Source of the DNA: Aquabacterium sp.
GTDB taxonomy: Bacteria > Pseudomonadota > Gammaproteobacteria > Burkholderiales > Burkholderiaceae_C
Direction: 5' to 3'
Assembly (NCBI RefSeq): GCF_030652515.1
Contig: NZ_JAUSAR010000036.1
Span: 1-64,000 of the forward strand
DNA length: 64,000 bases
The number at the start of each line of letters is the position of its first letter. Position 1 is the stretch's first letter. Below, piece after piece: positions 17,800 through 27,332 of the stretch. The translations under genes and the position numbers were made by a program. Below the pieces are notes generated by a model that saw nothing but the letters and a program-made list of their open reading frames with translations, ran no database searches and was not told where the DNA came from.

Positions 17800-19170
17800 G
17801 TGCAAAAGACCGTCGTGCTCAACGTCGTCGGCATGACGCCGGCCCTGCTGAGCCATGCGCCGCATCTGCGTGCCCTGGCCGAGCGTGGGGGGGTGAGGCC
17901 AGTCAGCACCATCACCCCTGCGGTGACGTGCTCGGTGCAGGCCACCTTCCTCACCGGACGCATGCCCAGCAGCCATGGCTGCGTGGCCAACGGCTGGTAC
18001 TTCAGAGACTTGGCGGAGCCCATGTTCTGGCGCCAGAACAATGGCCTGATCCAAGGCGACAAGATCTGGCATGAGGCCCGCCGCCGTGATCCTGACTTCA
18101 CCTGTGCCAAGCTTTTCTGGTGGTACAACATGCATGCCGATGTGGACTGGAGCGTGACCCCGAGGCCCATCTACAAGGCCGACGGCAGCAAGGTGCCGGA
18201 TTTCTATGCTTGGCCGTCCGAGTTGCATGGCGAGTTGCGCGCCAAGCTGGGTGATTTCCCGCTTTTCCGCTTCTGGGGGCCGACGGCGGACATCGTCTCC
18301 AGCCGCTGGATCGCGGAATGCGCCATGCATGTCTACGACACGCGCAAGCCCACGCTCACGCTGGTCTACCTGCCGCATCTGGACTACAACCTGCAAAGGC
18401 TGGGGCCCGACCATCCCGGCATTGCTGCCGACGTGGCCGCCATCGACGATGTCTGCGGCAAGATCATCCGCAAGGTGGAGGCTGATGGCGCCTGCGTGAT
18501 TGTTCTGTCCGAGTACGGCATCACACCGGTCAAAGGCGATGTGGCCATCAACCGTGCGTTGCGGCGCGCGGGCTGGCTGGTCACGCGCGATGAGCTTGGC
18601 GAGGACAAGCTCGACCCGGGCGCATCGGATGCCTTCGCGCTGGTGGACCACCAGGTGGCGCATGTCTACGTTCGGCGTCCCGAGTTGGTGCCCAAGGTCA
18701 AGGCCCTGCTGGAACAACTCGATGGCGTCGAGCAGGTGCTTGACGAGGATGGCAAACGGGCGGTGGGGCTGGACCACGAGCGGTCCGGCGAGCTGGTGGC
18801 CATCAGCCAAAGCGACCGGTGGTTCAGCTATTACTTCTGGCTGGATGATGCGCGTGCGCCGGACTTCGCGCGCACGGTCGACATCCACCGCAAGCCAGGC
18901 TATGACCCGGTCGAACTGTTCATCGACCCGGCCATCCGCCTGCCGAAGCTGACGCTGGGCTGGAAGCTGCTGCGCAAGCTTTGCGGCATGCGGACCTTGA
19001 TGGACGTCATCCCGCTGGATCCCTCGCTGGTGAAGGGATCGCACGGTCGTCCCACCGATGATCCGGCCCTGGGCCCGCTGATGATCAGTTCACACGCAGA
19101 CCTGCTGCCCAAGGGAGCGGTGGACGCGCCCGACGTCCACGACCTGATCTTGGACCACCTGTTCACCTAG
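17800..19170 (+). CDS. eboF: EboF, alkaline phosphatase-superfamily phosphodiesterase-like protein
   Basis: A 456-residue protein of the nucleotide pyrophosphatase/phosphodiesterase branch of the alkaline phosphatase superfamily. It starts at GTG 17800 (AAGGA eight bases upstream) and opens with KTVVLNVVGMTPALL. The nucleophile region is TPAVTCSVQATFLTGRMPSSHG, and YLPHLDYNLQRLGPDHPG supplies acidic and histidine ligands. Where classical members have SDHGM, this protein has SEYGI, so one metal site may differ. No signal peptide is visible. It is the last ebo gene, 52 bases before trpE. Confidence 0.85.
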   Translation: MQKTVVLNVVGMTPALLSHAPHLRALAERGGVRPVSTITPAVTCSVQATFLTGRMPSSHGCVANGWYFRDLAEPMFWRQNNGLIQGDKIWHEARRRDPDFTCAKLFWWYNMHADVDWSVTPRPIYKADGSKVPDFYAWPSELHGELRAKLGDFPLFRFWGPTADIVSSRWIAECAMHVYDTRKPTLTLVYLPHLDYNLQRLGPDHPGIAADVAAIDDVCGKIIRKVEADGACVIVLSEYGITPVKGDVAINRALRRAGWLVTRDELGEDKLDPGASDAFALVDHQVAHVYVRRPELVPKVKALLEQLDGVEQVLDEDGKRAVGLDHERSGELVAISQSDRWFSYYFWLDDARAPDFARTVDIHRKPGYDPVELFIDPAIRLPKLTLGWKLLRKLCGMRTLMDVIPLDPSLVKGSHGRPTDDPALGPLMISSHADLLPKGAVDAPDVHDLILDHLFT

Positions 19171-19222
19171 GCACGCCATGCCGCCCAGGTACGCCCCCCA
19201 TACACAGAGAGGACAAGCCGAG

Positions 19223-20731
19223 ATGCAACGTCAAGAGTTCGAACAGTTCGCTGCCATGGGCTACAACCGCATCCCCATGGAGCGGGAACTGGTGGCCGAC
19301 TTCGAAACCGCGCTGAGCGCCTATGCCAAGCTGGCGCAGGGTCGTCATTCCTATCTGCTGGAGTCCGTGCCGGGCCGGGCGGAGAACTGGGGGCGATACT
19401 CGATCATGGGGTTGCCCAGCGACGTGGTCATCAAGGTGCGCGGCAGTCGCATCCAGGTCGAGGACCACGGTCTGACCGTGGAAGACGTGGAGGCAGACGA
19501 CCCGCTGGCCTGGCTTCAGGACTACGCCACACGTTTTTGTGTTGCCCCTTCCAGCAGCGCCATGCCCTTCATTGGCGGATTGGTGGGCTATTTCGGCTAC
19601 GACACGGTCGCCTACATCGAGCCAGGGATGGTGCGCGCGCCCCGGGCAGATCCGCTTGATGTGCCCGATATCCTGCTGATGGTGTCCGAGGAGGTGGTCG
19701 TGTTTGACAACCTGCGCGGCAAGCTGTCGCTGGTGGTGCTGGCCAATCCCGCGCGGCCGGGCGCCTACGAGCACGCGCAGGGCAGGCTGGCCAGCTTGGA
19801 GGCAGCCTTTCGCGAGCCGATCAGGACGCCCATGCGTGGCGGCTTCGTGCCCTCGTCCGCTGGGTACGCCCGCGCGCTGGAGCAGGAGGCAACCGCCTGG
19901 TTCGACAAGGCCGACTTCGAGGCGGCCGTGCGGCGCATTCAGCGCTACATCGTCGAAGGCGATGTGATGCAGGTCGTGCTTTCGCAGCGCATGTCCATGC
20001 CGATCGAGGCGCCGCCACTGGACATCTACCGCGCCCTGCGCAGCCTCAATCCCTCGCCTTACATGTTCTACATGGACCTGGGCGAGTGCCACGTCGTTGG
20101 CTCGTCGCCAGAAATCCTGGTGCGCCTGCGCGACGGCGACGTCACCGTCAGGCCCATCGCCGGCACGCGGCGCCGGGGAGGATCAGCGGCGGAGGACCAG
20201 GTGCTGGAGCAGGATCTGCTTGCCGACCCCAAGGAGCGCGCCGAGCACATCATGCTGATCGACCTCGGGCGCAATGATGTGGGGCGCATCAGCCAGGCCG
20301 GCAGCGTGAAGGTGACGGAGCGCATGGTGGTCGAGCACTATTCACACGTGATGCACATGGTGTCGAACGTGACGGGGCGCCTCAAGCCCGACACCGGCGC
20401 CATGGACGTGCTGCGCGCCACCTTCCCGGCTGGCACGGTCAGTGGCGCGCCCAAGGTGAGGGCGATGGAGATCATCCACGAAGTGGAGCCCGTCAAGCGG
20501 GGCATTTATGCGGGCGCCATCGGCTACCTCTCTTGGTCGGGGGCCTTGGACACCGCGATCGCTATCCGCACCGCGGTCGTCAAGGACGGCGTGCTGCACA
20601 TCCAGGCTGGCGCGGGCATCGTCGCCGATTCGGTGCCGGAGCTCGAATGGGAAGAAACCATGAACAAGGCCCGGGCCATGTTCAAGGCCATCGCGCAGGC
20701 CGAAGGTGGCCTGCAGCGTGCCGCGGCCTGA
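19223..20731 (+). CDS. trpE: Anthranilate synthase component I
   Basis: A 502-residue enzyme that converts chorismate to anthranilate together with TrpG. ATG 19223 has AGAGGA upstream and is preferred over ATG 19178. The N-terminal LLES motif ([10 protein letters not shown]), part of the tryptophan feedback site, is intact, so the enzyme is probably still inhibited by tryptophan. The chorismate-binding domain has [50 protein letters not shown] and [16 protein letters not shown]. It follows the ebo genes in the same direction with 52 bases between, which suggests shared transcription and local tryptophan supply. Confidence 0.95.
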   Translation: MQRQEFEQFAAMGYNRIPMERELVADFETALSAYAKLAQGRHSYLLESVPGRAENWGRYSIMGLPSDVVIKVRGSRIQVEDHGLTVEDVEADDPLAWLQDYATRFCVAPSSSAMPFIGGLVGYFGYDTVAYIEPGMVRAPRADPLDVPDILLMVSEEVVVFDNLRGKLSLVVLANPARPGAYEHAQGRLASLEAAFREPIRTPMRGGFVPSSAGYARALEQEATAWFDKADFEAAVRRIQRYIVEGDVMQVVLSQRMSMPIEAPPLDIYRALRSLNPSPYMFYMDLGECHVVGSSPEILVRLRDGDVTVRPIAGTRRRGGSAAEDQVLEQDLLADPKERAEHIMLIDLGRNDVGRISQAGSVKVTERMVVEHYSHVMHMVSNVTGRLKPDTGAMDVLRATFPAGTVSGAPKVRAMEIIHEVEPVKRGIYAGAIGYLSWSGALDTAIAIRTAVVKDGVLHIQAGAGIVADSVPELEWEETMNKARAMFKAIAQAEGGLQRAAA

Positions 20732-20780
20732 TGAAGGCCCGGCACGTCCTTCCTCAAGCAATCAACCAATGGAGCACGTC

Positions 20781-21395
20781 ATGCTGTTGATGATCGACAA
20801 CTACGATTCATTCACCTACAACCTCGTGCAGTATTTCAGCGAGCTTGGGGCGCATGTGCAGGTTTACCGCAATGACCAGATCACCGTGGACGACATCCGG
20901 TGCCTGGCGCCCAGCCACATCGTGATCTCGCCCGGGCCCTGCAGCCCCAGCGAGGCAGGCGTGTCGTTGGAGGTGGCCCGCTACTTCGCGGGGCGCGTGC
21001 CCATCCTGGGCGTGTGCCTCGGGCACCAGGCCCTGGGGCAAGCCTTCGGTGGCCGCGTCGTGAAGGCGCGTCGGCTCATGCACGGCAAGACGTCCATGAT
21101 CCAACACAAGGGGGGCGGTGTCTTTCGTGGCCTGCCGACGCCGTTCGAGGCCATTCGCTACCACTCGCTGGCCATCGATCGCGACAGCTTGCCCAGTTGC
21201 CTGGAAGTGACGGCCTGGACGGAAAACCCCGACGGTAGCTTCGACGACATCATGGGCCTGCGGCACCGCACCTTGCCCATCGAGGGGGTGCAGTTCCATC
21301 CTGAATCCATCCTGTCTGAACACGGCCATGCGCTGCTGGGCAACTTTCTGCGTTCTCATGTGCTGATCGAGCGCGAACTGGCGCAAGCGTGCTGA
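20781..21395 (+). CDS. trpG: Anthranilate synthase component II (glutamine amidotransferase)
   Basis: A 204-residue class I glutamine amidotransferase that delivers ammonia to TrpE. The catalytic triad is visible: C79 ([10 protein letters not shown]), H173 and E175 (VQFHPES). ATG 20781 gives the standard N-terminus [19 protein letters not shown]. Such subunits often double as PabA for folate synthesis; the position directly after trpE favours TrpG. Confidence 0.95.
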   Translation: MLLMIDNYDSFTYNLVQYFSELGAHVQVYRNDQITVDDIRCLAPSHIVISPGPCSPSEAGVSLEVARYFAGRVPILGVCLGHQALGQAFGGRVVKARRLMHGKTSMIQHKGGGVFRGLPTPFEAIRYHSLAIDRDSLPSCLEVTAWTENPDGSFDDIMGLRHRTLPIEGVQFHPESILSEHGHALLGNFLRSHVLIERELAQAC

Positions 21396-21397
21396 CC

Positions 21398-22435
21398 ATG
21401 GAAGCCGTCATGGATGTGAAGGCTGCCATCCAGTCCGTGGTGGCGCGCCAGGACCTGCCGCCTCAGGCGATGCAGCAGGTGATGAAGCAGGTGCTGGCGG
21501 GCGAGGCCTCACCCGCCCAGATTGGCGCGCTGCTGGTTGGGCTGCGCATGAAGGGCGAATCTGTCGGCGAGTTGACGGCCGCCGCCCAGGTCATGCGCGC
21601 CTTTGCGCGCAGCCTGCATGTCGAGCATCCACACCTGGTGGACACCTGCGGCACGGGCGGCGATGGCGCGCACATCTTCAACGTGTCGACGGCCTGTGCC
21701 TTCGTTGCCGCGGCCGGTGGTGCCGTCGTGGCCAAGCATGGAAATCGCTCGGTCTCCAGCCGCAGCGGCAGCGCCGATTTGCTGGAGGCCGCGGGCGCCC
21801 GTCTGGACCTGCCCGAAGCCTGTCTGCACGCCTGTCTGCGGGAACTGGGCATTGCCTTTCTGTTCGCGCCCGCTCACCATCCTGCCGTCGCCCATGTGGC
21901 CGGGCCGCGCCGCGAATTGGGCGGGCGCAGCCTGTTCAATCTGCTGGGCCCACTGAGCAACCCGGCAGGCGCGCGTCGCCAGGTGATCGGCGTGTTCGAC
22001 GCCGAATGGCTGGTGCCCATGGCCGAGGTGCTGCGCGACCTGGGCAGCGAACATGTGATGGTGGTCCATGCTGAGGATGGCCTTGACGAGATCAGCGTGG
22101 CAGCGGCCACGGACGTGGTCGAACTTCACGATGGGCGCATCCGCCACTACCGCATCGTGCCGGAAGCCTTCGGCATGGCACGGGCTTCGCTGTCCACGCT
22201 GCTGGTCGACGGCGCACCTGACAGCCTGCGCATCGTTCGCGAGGTCTTCGCGAACCGGCCGGGGCCGGCGCGGGACATCGTGGTCCTCAATGCCGGAGCC
22301 GCGCTGTACGTTGCCGGCATCGAGCCCACCCTGCAAGCAGGCGTGCTCCGTGCCAACCGGCTCGTGGCCGATGGCAAAGCGGGCGAGCGTTTCGATGCCT
22401 TCATCCGATTCACTCAACGAGTCACCACATCATGA
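21398..22435 (+). CDS. trpD: Anthranilate phosphoribosyltransferase
   Basis: Transfers phosphoribose from PRPP to anthranilate. It has about 345 residues. The glycine-rich PRPP site is [19 protein letters not shown], followed by [19 protein letters not shown] and [19 protein letters not shown]. The start is uncertain: GTG 21389 overlaps trpG by seven bases, ATG 21398 follows it by two, and ATG 21410 is also possible. It overlaps trpC as ATGA. Confidence 0.95.
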   Translation: MEAVMDVKAAIQSVVARQDLPPQAMQQVMKQVLAGEASPAQIGALLVGLRMKGESVGELTAAAQVMRAFARSLHVEHPHLVDTCGTGGDGAHIFNVSTACAFVAAAGGAVVAKHGNRSVSSRSGSADLLEAAGARLDLPEACLHACLRELGIAFLFAPAHHPAVAHVAGPRRELGGRSLFNLLGPLSNPAGARRQVIGVFDAEWLVPMAEVLRDLGSEHVMVVHAEDGLDEISVAAATDVVELHDGRIRHYRIVPEAFGMARASLSTLLVDGAPDSLRIVREVFANRPGPARDIVVLNAGAALYVAGIEPTLQAGVLRANRLVADGKAGERFDAFIRFTQRVTTS

Positions 22436-23274
22436 TCCCCACGACCCATCCTTTGCTGTCCCTGCCCAATGATCTGCTTCAGACGATCTTGAAGACCAAG
22501 TTCGAGGAAGTCGCCGAGCACAGCAACCAGGTGAGCGGCGAGGCGCTGCGCAGACAGGCCCTGTCGATGCGGCCTGCCCGCGATTTCCTGGCGGCCATCC
22601 GCGCGCGGATCGATGCCGGCCAAGCCGCGGTCATTGCCGAGATCAAGCGAGCTTCGCCCAGCCGTGGTGTGCTGCGCGATCCATTCGATCCGGCTGCGAT
22701 CGCCACTAGCTACGCTCAGCATGGCGCGGCCTGTCTGTCCGTGCTGACGGACGAGCGCTACTTCTCGGGCAGTGCGGACTACCTGCGGCAGGCTAGGGCC
22801 GCGTGCGCGTTGCCCGTCTTGCGCAAAGACTTCATCGTCGATGCCTACCAACTCTACGAGGCCAGGGTGATGGAGGCGGACTGCGTGCTCCTCATCGCGG
22901 CGGCCTTGTCCGATGCCCGGATGGCCGCGCTGGCCGACGAGGCGCAGGAACTGGGCATGGCCGTCTTGCTGGAGGTGCACAACATGCGCGAACTGGAGAG
23001 GGCGCTGCGCATTCCCACGCCCCTCATCGGCATCAACAACCGCAACCTGAACACCTTCGAGATCCGCCTGGACACGACCCTGCAATTGCGCAAGTCCGTG
23101 CCGCCGGACCGCATCCTCGTGACAGAAAGCGGTGTCAGCACGCCCAGTTATGTGGCCATGATGCGCTCACAGGGCGTGCACGGCTTCCTCGTCGGCGAGG
23201 CCTTCATGAAGGCCCCGGACCCTGGCGCGGCGTTGACGCAGCTGTTCGGGGATATGGCTGCCTTGGCTCATTGA
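22432..23274 (+). CDS. trpC: Indole-3-glycerol phosphate synthase
   Basis: A 280-residue TIM-barrel enzyme that closes the indole ring. [16 protein letters not shown] holds the catalytic lysine, followed by [53 protein letters not shown] and VTESGVST. It is a single-function protein, not fused to TrpF, and trpF is not in the window. It ends 25 bases from the convergent trpA stop. Confidence 0.96.
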   Translation: MIPTTHPLLSLPNDLLQTILKTKFEEVAEHSNQVSGEALRRQALSMRPARDFLAAIRARIDAGQAAVIAEIKRASPSRGVLRDPFDPAAIATSYAQHGAACLSVLTDERYFSGSADYLRQARAACALPVLRKDFIVDAYQLYEARVMEADCVLLIAAALSDARMAALADEAQELGMAVLLEVHNMRELERALRIPTPLIGINNRNLNTFEIRLDTTLQLRKSVPPDRILVTESGVSTPSYVAMMRSQGVHGFLVGEAFMKAPDPGAALTQLFGDMAALAH

Positions 23275-23299
23275 CGACCCGAGGCCTGAGGGTGGGACA

Positions 23300-24103
23300 C
23301 TAGCGTGGCGCGTCCAGCGCCAGGCGGACCTGGCCGATTAGCCGCCGGGCCACTTCCACCGCTTCCTCCAAGGGCACCGCGGCCATCTCCTGGATCACCT
23401 TGCTGCCGATGATCACGGCGTCCGCCACGGACGCCACCGCGCGCGCCGTCTCGGCATCCCGGATCCCGAAGCCGACGCCCATGGGCAGCTTGACGTGCTG
23501 GCGGATCAGCGCCAGGCGCTGCGCCACCTCGTGCGTGTCGATGTGCGAGGCGCCCGTCACCCCCTTGAGCGAGACGTAGTAGCTGAAGCCACGGCCCATG
23601 CGGCCGACCTCCTCCATGCGCTTCTCGGTCGAGGTGGGGGCCAGCAGGAAGATGAGGTCCATGCCCGCGCGTTCCAGCGCCGTGCTCAAGGCCTGTGCTT
23701 CCTGGGGCGGGTAATCGACCACGATGAGCCCGTCGACACCTGCTTCGGCGGCCGCTGAGGTGAATCGATCGACGCCCATGTGTTCGACAGGATTGGCATA
23801 GCCCATCAGCACCACCGGTGTGACCGCGTCGGTCTGCCGGAAAAGGCGGACCATGTCCAGCACGTCCGTCAGCCCAACGTCGAAGGCCAGGGCGCGTTCG
23901 CAGGCCCGCTGAATCACAGGGCCTTCAGCCATGGGGTCGGAAAAGGGCACGCCCAATTCGAGCACGTCAGCGCCCGCTTCGACGAGCGCATGCATCAATG
24001 GCACGGTGATGGAAGGGTGCGGGTCCCCTGCGGTGATGAAGGGGATCAGTCCCGTGCGGTGATGCGCCCGCAGCGTGTCGAAGATCTTGGTAATTCTGGA
24101 CAT
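23300..24103 (-). CDS. trpA: Tryptophan synthase alpha subunit
   Basis: A 267-residue TIM-barrel lyase that splits indole-3-glycerol phosphate and passes indole to TrpB. ATG 24103 gives [20 protein letters not shown]. The catalytic glutamate and aspartate lie in [35 protein letters not shown] and [17 protein letters not shown] are family motifs, and [15 protein letters not shown] is the phosphate site. It starts four bases after trpB, is coupled to it, and converges on trpC. Confidence 0.96.
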   Translation of the reverse strand: MSRITKIFDTLRAHHRTGLIPFITAGDPHPSITVPLMHALVEAGADVLELGVPFSDPMAEGPVIQRACERALAFDVGLTDVLDMVRLFRQTDAVTPVVLMGYANPVEHMGVDRFTSAAAEAGVDGLIVVDYPPQEAQALSTALERAGMDLIFLLAPTSTEKRMEEVGRMGRGFSYYVSLKGVTGASHIDTHEVAQRLALIRQHVKLPMGVGFGIRDAETARAVASVADAVIIGSKVIQEMAAVPLEEAVEVARRLIGQVRLALDAPR

Positions 24104-24107
24104 GGCT

Positions 24108-25406
24108 TCAATCCTTCGCGTTGTTGGAGTGGGACTGCGATGGCTGCGGCCGAGTCTGCGCCAGCCGTTCGGAGACGGTGTGCATGTCCTTGTCTCCTCG
24201 CCCTGACAGATTGGCCAGGACGATGTGTTGGGGTGACAGCGTGCTCGCGAGCTTGGCGGCATGGGCGAGCGCGTGGCTCGATTCCAGCGCGGGGATGATG
24301 CCTTCGAGTCGGCAGCAGTCGTGGAAAGCCTGTAGCGCCTCGTCGTCGGTGACCGTGACATAGCTCGCACGGCCAGTGTCCTTGAGCCAGGCGTGCTCGG
24401 GTCCCACGCCCGGGTAGTCCAGCCCGGCCGAGACCGAATGCGTGTCCATGATCTGCCCCTTCGGATCTTGCAGCAGGTAGGTGCGATTGCCATGCAGCAC
24501 CCCGGACGAGCCCGCCGTCAGCGAGGCTGCGTGTCGGCCGCTGTCGATGCCTTCGCCGCCAGCTTCCACGCCCACCAAGGTCACCGACGCGTCGCCGATA
24601 TACGGATAGAAAATGCCCATGGCGTTGGAGCCTCCGCCCACACAGGCCACCACGTGGTCGGGCTGGCGGCCAGCCATCTCGGGCATCTGTGTCAGGCATT
24701 CCTGCCCGATGACGGACTGGAAGTCCCTCACCATCATGGGATAGGGGTGAGGGCCCGCCACCGTGCCGATGATGTAGAAAGTGTCCTCCACATTCGTGAC
24801 CCAGTCGCGCATGGCCTCGTTGAGCGCGTCCTTCAAGGTGCGTGAGCCCGATTCGACAGGCACGACTTGTGCACCCAGCAACTGCATGCGGATGACGTTC
24901 TGAGCTTGGCGGCGCACGTCATCCGCGCCCATGTAGACCACGCACTTCAGGCCAAAACGCGCGCAGATCGTCGCGGTGGCAACCCCATGCTGCCCCGCGC
25001 CCGTCTCGGCGATGATGCGCGTCTTGCCCATCTGCTTGGCCAGCAGCGCTTGGCCGATCACGTTGTTGATCTTGTGCGCCCCTGTGTGGTTGAGGTCCTC
25101 GCGCTTGAAGTAGATGCGGGCACCGCCCATCTGATCTGACCAGCGCCGGGCGTGGTAAACCGGCGAAGGGCGGCCGACGAAGTAGCGCAATTCGTCGCGC
25201 AATTCATTCAGAAAGCCGGGGTCGTCGCGCAGGTGGTCATAGGCCTGCTGGAGTTCGTCCAGCGCGTGGATCAGCGTCTCGGATACGAAGATTCCGCCGT
25301 AAGGCCCGAAGTGGCCCAGGGTGTCGGGCTGGTGGTAACTGTGGTTGCGGTGCAAGGCGTTCGCGGCATGCGCGGCGCCCAGTCCTGGAGTGGCCAGTTC
25401 TGTCAT
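24108..25406 (-). CDS. trpB: Tryptophan synthase beta subunit
   Basis: A 432-residue PLP enzyme that condenses indole with serine. The PLP lysine is K112 in [17 protein letters not shown], followed by [15 protein letters not shown]. The phosphate cup is [15 protein letters not shown]. The residue count and LNHTGAHK mark the standard TrpB1 type. It is the first gene of trpBA on the minus strand, the reverse of trpEGDC. In most Burkholderiales trpF precedes trpB; here it does not. Confidence 0.96.
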   Translation of the reverse strand: MTELATPGLGAAHAANALHRNHSYHQPDTLGHFGPYGGIFVSETLIHALDELQQAYDHLRDDPGFLNELRDELRYFVGRPSPVYHARRWSDQMGGARIYFKREDLNHTGAHKINNVIGQALLAKQMGKTRIIAETGAGQHGVATATICARFGLKCVVYMGADDVRRQAQNVIRMQLLGAQVVPVESGSRTLKDALNEAMRDWVTNVEDTFYIIGTVAGPHPYPMMVRDFQSVIGQECLTQMPEMAGRQPDHVVACVGGGSNAMGIFYPYIGDASVTLVGVEAGGEGIDSGRHAASLTAGSSGVLHGNRTYLLQDPKGQIMDTHSVSAGLDYPGVGPEHAWLKDTGRASYVTVTDDEALQAFHDCCRLEGIIPALESSHALAHAAKLASTLSPQHIVLANLSGRGDKDMHTVSERLAQTRPQPSQSHSNNAKD

Positions 25407-25725
25407 GGGTGTGTTCTCTGTTCAAAAGAAGCGGGTGGCGGCATGGCGCAACTCGCCACCGCGCCCAGAGTGGGTGCGGCACACGAGAATCGCCAGCTTG
25501 CCGGGAGGTGCGCGTCAGCAGGCGCGCAGGGTCGACGCCATGGGCGGCGTCACGCGCGGCATCGTTCGCGGCGCGCGTGTTCGAGCCACCATTCGAAACG
25601 GCTGGAGGCGCGGCTTCTTTGCGGAGAGCGAACAGGGATGGCCATGTGCCGATAGGCGGTGGGTGAATGTCAACGGCATTCTAGAAGGGACCCCACGATG
25701 CCCAAGTGACAAATCGTGAATGAAC
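25407..25725. other. Gap upstream of trpB and downstream of the EamA gene
   Basis: About 320 bases without a supported gene. It should hold the trpBA promoter, but no convincing -35/-10 pair, leader peptide or attenuator was found. Short frames here lack ribosome sites and resemble no known protein. Confidence 0.5.
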
Positions 25726-26652
25726 CTATGCGGCAGGGGCTTTCTTGTCTGCACGGCGAGCGAAGGGCGACCAGGCGCCGCTGGACAGCAAGGTGCCCAG
25801 CACGATCACCGTGGTGCTGGCCATCATGGTGGTGCTGATCTGTTCGTTCAGGAACAGGCTGCCCCACAGCATGCCGAACACGGGGATGAGGAACGTCACG
25901 GTCAAAGCTTTGGTGGGCCCCACCCGTGCGATCAAGCGGTAAAACAACAGGTAAGCCAGGGCGGTGCACATCATGGCCAAGCCCAGCGCGGCGCCCCAGG
26001 TGGTGGCGGGCACCTTGTCCCACTGCAGGGCCGGGCCTTGCGCTGGCTGAGGCCCCAGCCACCAGGCTGGCAAGGCCAGCATCAGGGCGGCGCAGCCCAG
26101 CGAGCCCGCGCTGACGCTCACGGGCGACAGCCCACTGAGGTAGCGCTTGGCGTGGTGAACCGCCAGCGCGTACATCAGGGTGGAGGCCAGGCACAGCGCC
26201 ACCGCCTGCCATGCGGCGCCCGAGCCGATCTGAGAGCGGTCGGCCGCCAGCAGGGCCACGCCGCCAACGCCGATGGCCAGCCCCAGCAGCCGCCCCGCAG
26301 ACAGGCGTTCACCGGCCCACCACCAGCCCACCAGCGCGCCCCACAGCGGTGTGGTCGCGTTGAGGATGGACAGCAATCCGGCGGGCAGTGAGCGCGCAGC
26401 CTGGCCGAGCCCGAGGAAGGGCAGCACATAGGACAGCAGGGCGGAGACGAGCAAGGCGGGCAGCCAGGGCTTGAGGCGGGCCAGGTCGCCGCGCCACATC
26501 AACACGGGCATCAGCAGCAGGGCGGCCCCTGTGACCCGGATCGCGGCCACGGCCAGGGGCCCCACGACCGGCGCCGCCATGCGCAAGAACAGGAAAGAGG
26601 CGCCCCAGACCGCGGCCAGGAGCAGCATCTCCAGGGCGTCGCGCGCCTTCAT
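25726..26652 (-). CDS. EamA/DMT-superfamily transporter
   Basis: A 308-residue membrane protein with about ten hydrophobic helices in two EamA repeats (AVWGASFLFLRMAAPVVG in the first, FLIPVFGMLWGSLFLNEQIS in the second). Members export amino acids, nucleosides or other small metabolites; the substrate cannot be inferred. ATG 26652 overlaps the ogt stop and is preferred over an in-frame extension through ogt, which would add about 80 non-conserved residues. Its place beside the trp genes leaves open a role in exporting tryptophan or the cluster product. Confidence 0.88.
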   Translation of the reverse strand: MKARDALEMLLLAAVWGASFLFLRMAAPVVGPLAVAAIRVTGAALLLMPVLMWRGDLARLKPWLPALLVSALLSYVLPFLGLGQAARSLPAGLLSILNATTPLWGALVGWWWAGERLSAGRLLGLAIGVGGVALLAADRSQIGSGAAWQAVALCLASTLMYALAVHHAKRYLSGLSPVSVSAGSLGCAALMLALPAWWLGPQPAQGPALQWDKVPATTWGAALGLAMMCTALAYLLFYRLIARVGPTKALTVTFLIPVFGMLWGSLFLNEQISTTMMASTTVIVLGTLLSSGAWSPFARRADKKAPAA

Positions 26653-27227
26653 GCCAGCGTGGCCTGCCCGGGGACCGGGCGGTGAAGGCGGTTGTCGTGC
26701 ACCAGGTGCCCTTCCTGGGTCAGCAGCGCTATTTTTCGGTGCATGCCGCCGGAGTAGCCGGTCAATCGCGTGTCGCGGCCCACCACACGGTGGCAAGGCA
26801 CGATGATGGAGAGGGGGTTGCGTCCCACAGCCATGCCCACCGCCCGGTTGGCCTGAGGATTGCCAAGGCGCTTGGCAATGTCGCCGTAACTGCAAATCTC
26901 ACCATGGCCGATCGTCAGCAGCGCGCGCCAGACGGCTTGCTGGAACGCGGTGCCCATCGGGTCCAGGGGAAGGTCGAAATCGGCCGCCGTGCCCTGGGGG
27001 GCAGCCCAATATCGCTGCAACTGCATTTCCACGGTATGGAAAAGCAGGTCGTGGCGGGCCATGGGGGCCTCCAGCTTGCCGGGGAAGTCTCGCTGGCCTT
27101 CGGCAAACCACAGCCCGGCCAGGCCTTGCGCTGTGCGGGCCAGCAAGACGCTGCCAAGTGGCGAGTCGATGTGCGTCTGCGCGGTGTACATGGTCTGAAT
27201 GGGGGGCTTGGTCGGGCGAGCTGGCAT
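26649..27227 (-). CDS. ogt: Methylated-DNA--protein-cysteine methyltransferase
   Basis: A 192-residue suicide DNA repair enzyme that takes the methyl group from O6-methylguanine. The active-site cysteine is C145 in IIVPCHRVVG. The DNA-recognition helix region is GEICSYGDIAKRLGNPQANRAVG, and GYSGGMHRKIALL closes the domain. A second ATG twelve codons in (MYTAQTHIDSPLG) may be the true start. It is coupled to the EamA gene (ATGA). Confidence 0.93.
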   Translation of the reverse strand: MPARPTKPPIQTMYTAQTHIDSPLGSVLLARTAQGLAGLWFAEGQRDFPGKLEAPMARHDLLFHTVEMQLQRYWAAPQGTAADFDLPLDPMGTAFQQAVWRALLTIGHGEICSYGDIAKRLGNPQANRAVGMAVGRNPLSIIVPCHRVVGRDTRLTGYSGGMHRKIALLTQEGHLVHDNRLHRPVPGQATLA

Positions 27228-27332
27228 CCTATCTGCAATCCGTCACGGGACCATCGTCCAGGGTCTCTAGAATCCATCCCAAGGCGCACCCGTCTGCGTC
27301 ACCGCATCAGTTCAAATCAGCAAAGGATCACC

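Noticed and set aside
7050-23274. A true scytonemin cluster
   Set aside because: ScyD/E, Ebo, DsbA-like and Trp genes are present, but no thiamine-diphosphate ScyA-like or dehydrogenase ScyB-like gene is in the window.
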